Shown: positions 26,413 through 34,403 of the stretch, piece after piece
Numbering within the stretch: position 1 is the first letter of the stretch
Layout: each line of letters begins with the position of its first letter
Position numbers and translations under genes: made by a program
The notes under the pieces: model-generated
What the model saw: only the letters and a program-made list of their open reading frames with translations
Database searches by the model: none
Told to the model about the DNA's origin: nothing
Origin: Pseudovibrio brasiliensis
GTDB lineage: Bacteria; Pseudomonadota; Alphaproteobacteria; Rhizobiales; Stappiaceae
Direction of reading: 5' to 3'
Length of the DNA: 64,000 nt
NCBI RefSeq assembly: GCF_018282095.1
Contig: NZ_CP074127.1
Coordinates: forward strand, 186,001-250,000

Positions 26413-27438
26413 TCAGTTTGCAGCAGCGCCAACTTCCATGTCCCAGCGTGCCAGCAGGTTTCTGCGGCGGTCACTGCTTCCGTATTCAGCAAAATCGTAG
26501 TCGATCAGACGTACGTTTTCGAGCTTCGGAGCTGCTTCTGGCTGAGTAGAACCCTTGTTGGATGGGATCTGGTAGGAACCAGTTTCAGCCATCAGGTTCT
26601 GTGCTTCTGGAGTGAGCACCCAATCGTAGAATACTTTTGCAGCATCTGGGTTTGGCGAACCATCGATGAGAGACATGGAGCCGATTTCGTAACCGGTGCC
26701 TTCACATGGTGCGACAACCTCGATTGGGAAGCCTGCTTCTGCCTGCTTTACAGCGTCGTGCATGAACACGATGCCGAGGCCTGCTTCACCGCGGGCTGCA
26801 GCCTTAACAGGTGCGGAGCCAGACTTGGTGTACTGTGAAACGTTCTTGCCCAGAGCCAACAGGTATTCGAAGGCTTCTTCTTCACCCATCAGCTGAACGA
26901 GAGTAGCAAGCGCGGTGTAAGCAGTGCCGGAAGAGTTAGGATCTGCAATAGAGATCTCACCCTTCAGAGCAGGGTTGAGCAGGTCAGACCAGCACTTAGG
27001 ACCTTCAATGCCCTTTTTCGCGAGGATCTCTTTGTTGTAGCCCCAGCCAAGTGCGCCGGAGTACACGCCTACAGTGCGGTAGCCGGAAGTTTCTGCCTGA
27101 GCAACAGCCCATGGGAGAAGTTCTTCAAGCATTGGCGACTTGTAAGCCACTGAGAGCTGATCGTTTGCTGCCTGCAGATGCGGATCACCGGTACCACCCC
27201 ACCATACGTCCGTCTGCGGATTGCGAGCTTCTGCACGGATCTTTGCATAAGCTTCACCTGAAGAAAGACGGATCATGCTGACGTCAGTACCTGTCTTTTC
27301 TTCAAACTTTGCTGCGAGCTTTTCACAAAGTGCGTTGTCAGCAGAGCAGATCATGCTCAGTTCATCTGCTGAAGCTGTGCTTGCACCTGCACCCACAATA
27401 AGGGTTGCACCCAACAAAGCTGTCTTAATGGATTTCAT
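26413..27438 (-). CDS. Periplasmic binding protein, AfuA-like (341 aa)
   Basis: Signal peptide MKSIKTALLGATLIVGAGASTASA-DE, then a Fe3+/polyamine/phosphate-sugar-type fold: AKFEEKTGTDVSMIRLSSGEAYAKI, then NPQTDVWWGGTGDPH and GLGIVFMHDAVKQA followed by APCEGTGYEIGSM. The FMHDA pair and the CEGTG segment fall where I recall hexose-phosphate contacts in A. pleuropneumoniae AfuA. The tyrosine clusters of iron-binding FbpA proteins are absent. Start ATG 27438 has GGAGGAG upstream; a longer frame to 27507 adds 23 residues without export features. The upstream palindrome at 27462 is the probable LacI operator. Confidence 0.82.
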   Translation of the reverse strand: MKSIKTALLGATLIVGAGASTASADELSMICSADNALCEKLAAKFEEKTGTDVSMIRLSSGEAYAKIRAEARNPQTDVWWGGTGDPHLQAANDQLSVAYKSPMLEELLPWAVAQAETSGYRTVGVYSGALGWGYNKEILAKKGIEGPKCWSDLLNPALKGEISIADPNSSGTAYTALATLVQLMGEEEAFEYLLALGKNVSQYTKSGSAPVKAAARGEAGLGIVFMHDAVKQAEAGFPIEVVAPCEGTGYEIGSMSLIDGSPNPDAAKVFYDWVLTPEAQNLMAETGSYQIPSNKGSTQPEAAPKLENVRLIDYDFAEYGSSDRRRNLLARWDMEVGAAAN

Positions 27439-27461
27439 AATAACTCCTCCCAAACACGTTG

Positions 27462-27475
27462 TGTACACGTGTACA
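27462..27475. promoter_or_regulatory. Palindromic operator TGTACACGTGTACA
   Basis: Perfect 14-base palindrome upstream of the binding-protein gene; a half copy CGTGTACA lies at 27566-27573, just before the divergent LacI gene. The even symmetry with a central CG is typical for LacI-family regulators. Confidence 0.65.
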
Positions 27476-27590
27476 TAATATAGTCGGCTAAATTTTTGCA
27501 ATGTCAACTTTATTCCAAGAAAGACTAATTTATTTTATGGATATTTCCTGATATGGAAATGCAACCGTGTACAAAAATCAGCGAAATTTG

Positions 27591-28619
27591 ATGTCGGAAA
27601 AAGTGTCTTCAAGAAAGCAGCAGGTCAGGGCTGAGGACGTGGCGCGCCACGCAGGTGTCTCCCGTGTTTCTGTGTCCAGAACCTTCACTCCGGGGGCCAG
27701 TGTTTCCGCCGCTACACGCGCTAAGGTATTGAAATCCGCAGAAATACTAGGGTACCGCGTAAACCGCCTTGCAAGCAGCCTCAACCGCTCCGAGAGTGGC
27801 ATCGTGGCGCTGATCGCAGCCGAGATTGATACGCCGCACCGCTCTGCGATGATCGCTGAACTTTCCGACAAGCTGCAGGCTGCTGGTAAGGTAACAATGC
27901 TTATCAACACCAGTGGATATGAGGAGCGTGTGAAGGATGCTTTGTTGCAAGCAATCAGTTTTCGCACAGAAGCAGCGATCATTTTGTCTGGTGCACCGGA
28001 CCCTTCCTTAGCCGACACATGTTTTAGCAACGGCATGAAGCTGGTGCTGATCAACCGTGAGGAAGACTTCCCCGGTTCTCTGCAGATTGGGCCGGATAAC
28101 AGGGCTGCTGGTAAGACCGCGCTGAAGGCTCTTCAACGTGCAGGATGTAAGCGAATCGCCCTTGCAAACTCCGCAAATGCCACATGGAGCATTGTTGAAC
28201 GCCAGAAGGGGTTCCTAGCAGCGGCTGAGGAGGCCGGAGTTGAAGTTCTTTGTGAAGTGGATGGTTTCACATCCTATCAAGCCGGTCTGGAACTCGGCAC
28301 TACGCTGCTGGATAAGGAGGATCGTCCGGATGGCATTTTCTGTACAACTGACCTGATAGCCTGCGGTGTGATTGATGCTGCACGCCAACGCTTTGGCTTA
28401 CGCGCACCGGATGATCTTTCCGTCATCGGCTTTGATGATATCGCTCAGGCAGAATGGGAGGGGTATGACCTGACCACCTTCGCGCAGCCAACGGATCAAA
28501 TCATCGAGAAGTGTTTGGAATGGTGCACCACAGAGCAGCCAGACACCGAAACGGTGAAACTGCCTGCCAAGTTTGTTTGGCGCAACAGCGTGCAGAAAGC
28601 ACGCATTTCGTTGAAGTAA
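27591..28619 (+). CDS. LacI-family transcriptional regulator (342 aa)
   Basis: N-terminal helix-turn-helix (VRAEDVARHAGVSRVSVSRTF, residues ~11-31) with the hinge region following, then a sugar-binding-like sensor domain (ALIAAEIDTPHRSAMIAELS, DPSLADTCFSNGMKLVLINR, PDGIFCTTDLIACGVIDAAR, DLSVIGFDDIAQAEW). Start placed at ATG 27591; an alternative GTG at 27567 overlaps the putative operator half-site. It is divergent from the Afu-type operon and is its likely repressor, which supports a sugar- or polyol-like inducer for that importer. Confidence 0.85.
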   Translation: MSEKVSSRKQQVRAEDVARHAGVSRVSVSRTFTPGASVSAATRAKVLKSAEILGYRVNRLASSLNRSESGIVALIAAEIDTPHRSAMIAELSDKLQAAGKVTMLINTSGYEERVKDALLQAISFRTEAAIILSGAPDPSLADTCFSNGMKLVLINREEDFPGSLQIGPDNRAAGKTALKALQRAGCKRIALANSANATWSIVERQKGFLAAAEEAGVEVLCEVDGFTSYQAGLELGTTLLDKEDRPDGIFCTTDLIACGVIDAARQRFGLRAPDDLSVIGFDDIAQAEWEGYDLTTFAQPTDQIIEKCLEWCTTEQPDTETVKLPAKFVWRNSVQKARISLK

Positions 28620-28625
28620 GAGAGA

Positions 28626-29639
28626 TCAGGCTTGCGGTGCGAGCCTGACTTGCTCATAGGCCTCATAAAATTCTGCGAACATCCGCTGAATGCCTCGCAC
28701 CGGAACCCCAAGGCTGTCGCGCTTGCTGAAGTCAAAGCGTGTCGGTGGTTCCGGGTCTTTGCCTAGCGGAGTAGGGAGTGCTTCCAGTGGCACGTACTCC
28801 GCAATCTCCTGATAAATCCGCGCCCAGCTCCAGCTTCCACTGAGCGCAAAGTATCGGCCTGCTGCCTTTGGGTTCTCCAGTGCTGCCATAGACATCTTCG
28901 CCAGATCATCTGGTGAGGTCAGCGACATGGACCCTACTGGAATTGCGCTGTGCCAACCGGTTTTGCCGTAGCGTAGTTTTGCCAGAAAGCTGAGAACATG
29001 GCCTTTCAGGTGGGATGGCAGGAGCGGAGCACCGACCATCATGCTTGGCAAAAACGTACAAAGCCGCATGCCATGCTCTTCGGTGAAGGCCTCTGCGGTT
29101 GCCTCCATCACGGTCTTTTGGGCTTGAGCGTATTTCCTTTGCTGGATCTGCATCTCAGCGTCTGAAATGTCTTTGTCCTCATGCTTTTCAAAAGACGGTG
29201 TGGCAGGTTCTGCAGAAGCGGTGCTGGAGCAAAGAACAGCAGTCTTTGTGCCTTGTCTCTGTGCGGCTTTCAGAATGTTCAAGCAGGCTTGCTCTGCGGG
29301 ACGAATGATCTCGCTTATGCCTCGCTCACGATCCAGCTCGGCGGCAGGCGTTCCATCTGCTCCATGTTTGAGCGTTGGAATGCAAGCGATGAACACAGCG
29401 TTAGCTTGTGTTAAAGGCGCATCGAAACTCTCAGGCTCTGAGGTGTCTGCCGAAAACAGGTGAAGTCGCTCTGCTGCGCCGGGTAAACGCATCAAGCCGC
29501 TGACTTTATCGAGCTGGGAGATGTCGCGCATGGTACCGTTGACGCGGTAGCCGCGCACAAGGGCCTCCTTGACCATATAGGCCCCGGCCAAACCGCTGGC
29601 GCCTGCTATGCAAATGGTTTTGACTTCCGCTTTCGACAT
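28626..29639 (-). CDS. NAD(P)-dependent extended SDR, dihydroflavonol-reductase-like (337 aa)
   Basis: Rossmann-fold oxidoreductase: GASGLAG nucleotide motif at residues 13-19. The active-site segment reads KYAQAQKTVMEA, so tyrosine and lysine are separated by four residues instead of the usual three, an unusual YxxxxK. Ser of the triad probably lies in LCSSTASAEP. Start ATG 29639 has GGAGGG upstream; an extended frame to 29714 adds 25 residues. It is divergent from tdaF and convergent with the LacI gene. It could serve either the sugar cluster or TDA-related metabolism; nothing in sequence decides this. Confidence 0.7.
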   Translation of the reverse strand: MSKAEVKTICIAGASGLAGAYMVKEALVRGYRVNGTMRDISQLDKVSGLMRLPGAAERLHLFSADTSEPESFDAPLTQANAVFIACIPTLKHGADGTPAAELDRERGISEIIRPAEQACLNILKAAQRQGTKTAVLCSSTASAEPATPSFEKHEDKDISDAEMQIQQRKYAQAQKTVMEATAEAFTEEHGMRLCTFLPSMMVGAPLLPSHLKGHVLSFLAKLRYGKTGWHSAIPVGSMSLTSPDDLAKMSMAALENPKAAGRYFALSGSWSWARIYQEIAEYVPLEALPTPLGKDPEPPTRFDFSKRDSLGVPVRGIQRMFAEFYEAYEQVRLAPQA

Positions 29640-29965
29640 CAAACCCTCCAGATCCAGCGGCCTCGCGGCTCTTGCTGAACGGAACTGTGCCAGCACTACA
29701 TTCTCATTGCACATCGGAAGTTCTGAGGCTGGGTATCAGAGGAACTGAGGGCGCGTCCTCAAGAAATCTGAGGAGAGCAATTCAAAGAAACAATTGGAAT
29801 ATCCAGCCTGATTTGAGGTCATCTGGCCCCAGAAAAAAGACACCGCGCGATGAGCTGGCTGAGCTGTACAACAACCTCCCCTAGGGTTCAGCAGACTCCG
29901 CAATGACGCCAATCGCGCGGGACCTCCATCATTTTGAAATGAATTTCTACAGAGAGGATATTTCC
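29640..29965. promoter_or_regulatory. Divergent promoter region of SDR gene and tdaF
   Basis: About 325 bases. Contains CCTCAAGAAATCTGAGG (29757-29773), which matches the element at 34264-34280 in 14 of 17 positions and fits the LysR pattern T-N11-A. A ribosome site GAGAGGAT precedes tdaF. A 70-codon frame at 29672 is not protein-like. Confidence 0.4.
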
Positions 29966-30565
29966 ATGGTCACCAATGAGACACCCGATAAGGCCCGCAT
30001 TTTGATCGGCGCCAGCGCATCTCTGGATGCAACACTGCTGCCCAACTACCTACGAGAAATCAAGAATTCGATTGATTGCACCCTCACCGCCATGTTCACC
30101 CCCAATGCCATCAACTTTGTGAACATGGACAGCATCGCGCTGTTTGTGGATCGGGTGATCTGCGGTGATGACCCAAAGGACTGGGCGACGGACAAGCCGG
30201 GCCGTATTGCAGCGGAGCACGACATTCTCGCCGTTATGCCAGCTACAGCAAACACGCTGTCTGGTGTCGCCAATGGTTCGTCACTCAATCGCCTGACCAC
30301 GGTTATTCTGGCTGCTGAGTTTCCTGTGCTGTTCTTCCCGGTGATGGGCGGTCCAATGTGGAAGAAGGCCTCTGTAAAGCGCAATGTGGCGCAGATCCGC
30401 GAGGATGGCTATGAGGTGTGTGACCCGGTGTGGCGTGAGAATTTTGATCCGCATATGGGCAAGATTCACGGCCATCAGTCACTGCCTGATCCTGAGGTGG
30501 TGGTGGAGCAGATCAAAAAGCATCTGCCGCAGTATCAGGTGCGCAGAGAGCTTGAGCTCAGTTAA
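29966..30565 (+). CDS. tdaF: HFCD-type flavoprotein, TdaF-like (199 aa)
   Basis: FMN-binding homologue of phosphopantothenoylcysteine decarboxylase and EpiD. Motif MPATANTLSGVANG (residues 91-104) matches the PASANT motif, and FPVMGGPMW (124-132) corresponds to the substrate-recognition clamp (EpiD PNMNIRMW). The catalytic histidine region (HINLS in EpiD) reads GRIAA here, so the usual active-site His appears absent. TdaF of TDA producers is annotated as this family; the tdaA-E genes 11-16 kb away support the name. Start ATG 29966 follows GAGAGGAT; it is monocistronic with a strong terminator behind it. Confidence 0.72.
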   Translation: MVTNETPDKARILIGASASLDATLLPNYLREIKNSIDCTLTAMFTPNAINFVNMDSIALFVDRVICGDDPKDWATDKPGRIAAEHDILAVMPATANTLSGVANGSSLNRLTTVILAAEFPVLFFPVMGGPMWKKASVKRNVAQIREDGYEVCDPVWRENFDPHMGKIHGHQSLPDPEVVVEQIKKHLPQYQVRRELELS

Positions 30566-30585
30566 GCGCTGAACGTGACTAACAA

Positions 30586-30617
30586 AAAGCCCGCCGTTCC
30601 GAAGAACGGCGGGCTTT
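30586..30617. terminator. Strong bidirectional terminator after tdaF
   Basis: AAAGCCCGCCGTTC (30586-30599) and GAACGGCGGGCTTT (30604-30617) form a perfect 14-bp stem with loop CGAA. Confidence 0.9.
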
Positions 30618-30634
30618 CTCGTGATCCTGATAGT

Positions 30635-31165
30635 TCAGGATGCGGAGGAAACAGGGGTCTCAACTGGTTTGAAAACCTTGGTTTGGATCCAAAACGCCAC
30701 GTACATTCCAAGTCCGAATGAGAAATGTGTCATCAGGCTCTTCAGGCGGGCGAAGTCCGGGTTTGGCCGGTTGGACGCCATGAAGCCTGCGCCCAACGCT
30801 GGCTGCATGACGAAGAACGGAAATACGATCATGGCAACGCCAAACAGAATGGTCATGATTAAAGAGGGCTTCTGTAACTGACGCGTGCCGAAGATCATCA
30901 CAAACGCGGCCACAAAGATGACGCCAATGACGTAGTGTGCTGTCCAGCCGATGGCGCTTTCTCCTGCAATGGGAGCGGCCCGGCGGATGCTTTCATGTGT
31001 GAACTGCCCATCCAGCATATGCCCCGTCCAGCGGCCCACGACCGAGAAGTTGCTCTGCGGGATGCCAAAAAGGCTATCTGCTGCAACGGCCCAGATATCC
31101 ATGAAGAGCGTGGCGCCAATGCCAACAAAGAGAATGCGGAGTGCTAAACCTGTTCGATTTTCCAT
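30635..31165 (-). CDS. DUF2938-family membrane protein (176 aa)
   Basis: Small polytopic membrane protein with about four hydrophobic helices: ALRILFVGIGATLFMDIWAVAADS, then HYVIGVIFVAAFVMIFG, SLIMTILFGVAMIVFPFFVMQPALG and SFGLGMYVAFWI. WTAHYVIGV and PRP/NFxRLKSLMTH-like segments are typical of DUF2938 proteins, which have no assigned role. Start ATG 31165 (MENRTGLAL); a longer frame to 31324 is basic and unlikely. It follows the haloperoxidase-like gene on the same strand but after a terminator, so it is probably transcribed separately. Confidence 0.65.
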   Translation of the reverse strand: MENRTGLALRILFVGIGATLFMDIWAVAADSLFGIPQSNFSVVGRWTGHMLDGQFTHESIRRAAPIAGESAIGWTAHYVIGVIFVAAFVMIFGTRQLQKPSLIMTILFGVAMIVFPFFVMQPALGAGFMASNRPNPDFARLKSLMTHFSFGLGMYVAFWIQTKVFKPVETPVSSAS

Positions 31166-31240
31166 AGTACCTGTTCCTTTAGATCTGCGGGTGCTTTGCC
31201 GGAAGTGGCGCTTGCATGTGCTCCCTTTTCTGGGGTGATA

Positions 31241-31278
31241 AAAAAAGCAGGCCGCGAGGGGATTGGAGTGCGGCCTGC
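31241..31278 (-). terminator. Terminator of the haloperoxidase-like gene
   Basis: GCAGGCCGC (31247-31255) and GCGGCCTGC (31270-31278), followed on the minus strand by a run of six T. A second inverted repeat CTAAGTCAG (31288-31296)/CTGACTTAG (31303-31311) overlaps the stop codon. Confidence 0.8.
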
Positions 31279-31307
31279 GAGTGCAAGCTAAGTCAGGAGG
31301 AGCTGAC

Positions 31308-32573
31308 TTAGCGGCTGCTTGCACATTTGTTTGTTACGTTGATTGGTTTCAGCGGTTGCAGAGCCGTTTCAGCCACATAGGAGCCGATCTGGTAGCCCAG
31401 CATGTCGCCAACAGCGTTGGAGCGGCGGTAGTGAACACCGCCCAGCACGCGGGACTCCGACTCTTCCTCTGCAAACTGCTGGAAGCTGACATAGTCCTTG
31501 GAAAGACCACCCTTGCCGTTGAAGGTGAAGGCCATTTTGCCATCGCCAAAGACGGATTCCAGAATCTCCTGAGCCGCGCTGCCACTGGTGCAGTGCTGGC
31601 ATGGATACTCAGGATGCATCGGTGCAGGCACCAGCGAGCTCCACTCCATGTTGGTCTTCAGAGTTGGGTGCTTGTAGGTCTTGCCCAGAGCTTCCATCGC
31701 TGTCTGCGGGCGCCACAGCGCGTACTCATATTTTGCGTTGAAACCAGCCACCAGAGCGTCGGTCAAAGCCAGATTGAGAAGCGCGAGGGTGCGGGCCTCT
31801 TCCAGCATGGATAGATCACAGGACGCACTGCTCTTGCGCGCAATCTGGTTCCACGCACCGGAGCCGGACCCCGCATGAAGCTTGGCGATGAAGACGTTCT
31901 CTTCGTTGGTCTGTGTTTCCTTGCCACCCAGCTCAACCACTTCGCTCAAACCGCGCTGATACTGCATGCTGTCCAGTGCTGGTGGCGGTGGAACGCGGAA
32001 GTGGGTTGCGGAAGCCAGAACAAACGGTGTCATCTCGCGGATCTTCGGAGCCACCATCTCGCGCGTGGAAGTGCGCTGATAAACACCAGCTTCTGCCGGC
32101 CCCGGAGTGTACTCGGTCGAGAAGTCAGCGTTGTCTGATGCGCGCGCTGCCAGTATTTGCTCAGCAACCGCTTGACCCAGTGCCATGCCGGACTGTGGGT
32201 TCTTCAGGTTTGCGAGGCGTTTCTTAGCAGCGGCCAATAACTCGTCTTTGCGCTCTGGCATCAAGGTGGAGAGCACATGCGCGGCAGCCTGTGTCATAGC
32301 TGCTTCAGCGGACGCATCCGGGTTGTTTGGACCGGTGTATGCATAAGGGGTGTAGATGCCTTCGACAGCGTTTGCCGCGTCGAACATCGCAGTATGTAAA
32401 ATAGCCAATGTGCGCTGACGTTTGGCGCCTGGCCATTTCTCAGCGTTGAACAGTTCAATAGCGGTGCCCTGCCAGTCGGCAGCCAGTTCCGCCTTGGCGG
32501 CTCCGCCGGTAATCACGAGCGCCAGAGCGCCGCTGTAAGCAATTGTCTTCAACCATGTAAATCGGGTGGTCAT
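31308..32573 (-). CDS. Exported PAP2-fold protein, vanadium-haloperoxidase-like (421 aa)
   Basis: Signal peptide TIAYSGALALVITGGAAKA-EL. The three phosphate/vanadate-binding motifs are recognisable: K281...R288-P (KYEYALWRPQTA), P324-C-Q-H327 in HPEYPCQHC, and S374-R375...H381 (SRVLGGVHYRRS). Motif 2 is normally PSGH, so Ser-Gly has become Cys-Gln while the histidine stays. These enzymes oxidise halides with H2O2 or hydrolyse phosphates; the changed loop and three nearby cysteines (C251, C325, C328) make activity uncertain. Start ATG 32573 with GCGAGG upstream. It lies between tdaF and the DASS transporter. Confidence 0.72.
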   Translation of the reverse strand: MTTRFTWLKTIAYSGALALVITGGAAKAELAADWQGTAIELFNAEKWPGAKRQRTLAILHTAMFDAANAVEGIYTPYAYTGPNNPDASAEAAMTQAAAHVLSTLMPERKDELLAAAKKRLANLKNPQSGMALGQAVAEQILAARASDNADFSTEYTPGPAEAGVYQRTSTREMVAPKIREMTPFVLASATHFRVPPPPALDSMQYQRGLSEVVELGGKETQTNEENVFIAKLHAGSGSGAWNQIARKSSASCDLSMLEEARTLALLNLALTDALVAGFNAKYEYALWRPQTAMEALGKTYKHPTLKTNMEWSSLVPAPMHPEYPCQHCTSGSAAQEILESVFGDGKMAFTFNGKGGLSKDYVSFQQFAEEESESRVLGGVHYRRSNAVGDMLGYQIGSYVAETALQPLKPINVTNKCASSR

Positions 32574-32686
32574 ACTAAAACCTCGCAATTTGAAAACGGC
32601 TATAGCTAGGGATGGAAATTCACTTTGCACAAATCGAAAGAATGGAAGGCGGGCCTCAGAATTTGTGTGGGCCCGCCTGCTGAGAC

Positions 32687-34138
32687 CTAAAGAAATCCGA
32701 GCAGGTACCACCACATCAGATCGATGGGGACGAGCAGGAACAGGCTGATGACAAACAGCGTCAGACACAGTTTGATCACGGCCTTCGGTGGTAGGTTGCC
32801 AACCTGAATGGCAGCCACCAGTGGAGGGGCCTGAAACGGCAGGAACACGTTGGAAAATGCCATCACCTGCGTCATCAAAACGGTCTGCAAGGGAAGGCCT
32901 GTCGCCTCTGCAAGGTCACCTGCAACTGGCGTCATCACAGCAGGCACTCCGGGTAAGTTTGTTGCCATGGCAACCAGCGTGGAAAGGCCTGTGAGGACGG
33001 AGAGGTTCCAGATCGGACTGTCCTCAGAGAAGCCCGCTTGTCCGCCAATGGTCTGAACGATTGCTTCTCCCAGACCTGCCACGGAAATCACTGCACCTAA
33101 TCCCATGATCCCCGCCACGAACATCAAAGAGCCATAGCTGAGATCCTGATTGATGCAGGTTTTGGAGGTCAGTTTTGCATTTGGCCAGAAGCACGCCAGC
33201 GCTGCAGCAAGACCAACCCAGGCCGGTCCAATCGGGTGCAGGCTATCTGTCAACCAAAAAAGCAGGCATAGCGCCAGAATGATCATCAATCGCCGTTCCT
33301 GAACACTGACTGGCGTTGCCTCCTCCGGATCCTCATGGGCGTCTTCCGGCAGTTTGTCCGGGAAGAGGACCAGCGTCAGCCCGATCAGTATGAGGGATTT
33401 GAGAACACCCAGAACAGGGAAGTTCAGGCGCAGGTAGTCCCAATAGGAAATGCTGAGGTCATAAAGGCTCTCACTCATCCCCGCGAGGATCATGTTCGGG
33501 GCGTTGGCCGGCAGGATTGTGAAGGCAGGCGCAAAGGTTGCGAACGCTGCTGCGCAGAGCATGCCAGTACGTCCGTTGGAACCGGGCTTGAAGCCGATCT
33601 GCGCGGCAAGCGCCGAGATCACCGGCAGCAAGATCATGATGCGGCCAATGGAAGAGGGCACCACAAATGCTAGTGCCACACTGAACGCTACAATGCTGGA
33701 GATCAGCCCCGCATAACTGTTGAGCGGCAACCGCATCAGCAAAACGGCAGCGCGCTTATCAAGCTTGGTGTGCTTGATGGAGGCGCCGAGTACAAGGCCA
33801 GCAAACAACAGCCAGAAGGTGGAGGTTTGAAAACCGGAGAACACCACATCCGGCGGCGCGATGCCTATGACGATTGCCACGAAGAAGAAGGCAAGCGCCG
33901 TCCAGTATTCCGGCACCACGCCTGTGGCCCAAAGGCCGAGACAGCCAACGGATAAGACCGCAGCAACGGTCATGCCCGCGGGCAGATAAGCAGAAGCCAG
34001 AAAGCCAGCAAGCGTTGCAGCAACCGCTACGCCGATGAACTGCCAGGTTTGTTTGTTGTTAAAGGGGGATTTGACGGCCTCCGGTGCGGGTTGAAGGCCA
34101 GAAGCGGGCGGCGGGTTGTGCTGGGTGTGATCTGTCAT
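32687..34138 (-). CDS. DASS/SLC13-family anion:sodium symporter (483 aa)
   Basis: Inner-membrane transporter of the divalent anion:Na+ symporter group with roughly 11-12 hydrophobic segments. Family features include VVPSSIGRIMILLPVISALA near residue 155 and FATFAPAFTILPANAPNMILAG near 210 in the first repeat, and MATNLPGVPAVMTPVAGDLA near 400 in the second. Substrates in the family are succinate, citrate, 2-oxoglutarate/malate or sulfate. N-terminal 25 residues are Pro-rich and cytoplasmic. Divergent from trmO across a region carrying a branched inverted-repeat element. Confidence 0.8.
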   Translation of the reverse strand: MTDHTQHNPPPASGLQPAPEAVKSPFNNKQTWQFIGVAVAATLAGFLASAYLPAGMTVAAVLSVGCLGLWATGVVPEYWTALAFFFVAIVIGIAPPDVVFSGFQTSTFWLLFAGLVLGASIKHTKLDKRAAVLLMRLPLNSYAGLISSIVAFSVALAFVVPSSIGRIMILLPVISALAAQIGFKPGSNGRTGMLCAAAFATFAPAFTILPANAPNMILAGMSESLYDLSISYWDYLRLNFPVLGVLKSLILIGLTLVLFPDKLPEDAHEDPEEATPVSVQERRLMIILALCLLFWLTDSLHPIGPAWVGLAAALACFWPNAKLTSKTCINQDLSYGSLMFVAGIMGLGAVISVAGLGEAIVQTIGGQAGFSEDSPIWNLSVLTGLSTLVAMATNLPGVPAVMTPVAGDLAEATGLPLQTVLMTQVMAFSNVFLPFQAPPLVAAIQVGNLPPKAVIKLCLTLFVISLFLLVPIDLMWWYLLGFL

Positions 34139-34210
34139 AGCGACCTGTGATTCTGAGTTAATCTTAATGAGGTGCCAGAACTATGTTTTTTGCCGCTGCC
34201 AATAATCCAA

Positions 34211-34300
34211 TCGATTTATCAGAGGCATAGCCTCAGCATTTTCGAATATGCTGATCAAGGACGCCTCAGAAATTCTGAGGTAGGCTATCTGATAAATCGA
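34211..34300. repeat. 90-nt branched inverted-repeat element
   Basis: Outer arms TCGATTTATCAGA (34211-34223) and TCTGATAAATCGA (34288-34300) match perfectly. The stem continues after a GGCA bulge with TAGCCT (34228-34233) / AGGCTA (34282-34287). Inside lie two more perfect hairpins: TCAGCAT/ATGCTGA (34233-34254) and CCTCAGA/TCTGAGG (34264-34280). Such nested symmetry in 90 bases is beyond a terminator; it may be a structured RNA, an operator array or a small palindromic mobile element. Confidence 0.6.
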
Positions 34301-34403
34301 ATTTACTCGGATATCGTCTCCAAGTATCGATCTGGTGTTGAGGCGGGCTTTGGCTTTGGGGGCGTTAAGTGTTTAATTTTGCAACCTATTACGGCTTCAA
34401 AAA

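Noticed and set aside
29672-29884. 70-codon frame upstream of tdaF
   Set aside because: No ribosome site or family features; region looks like promoter.
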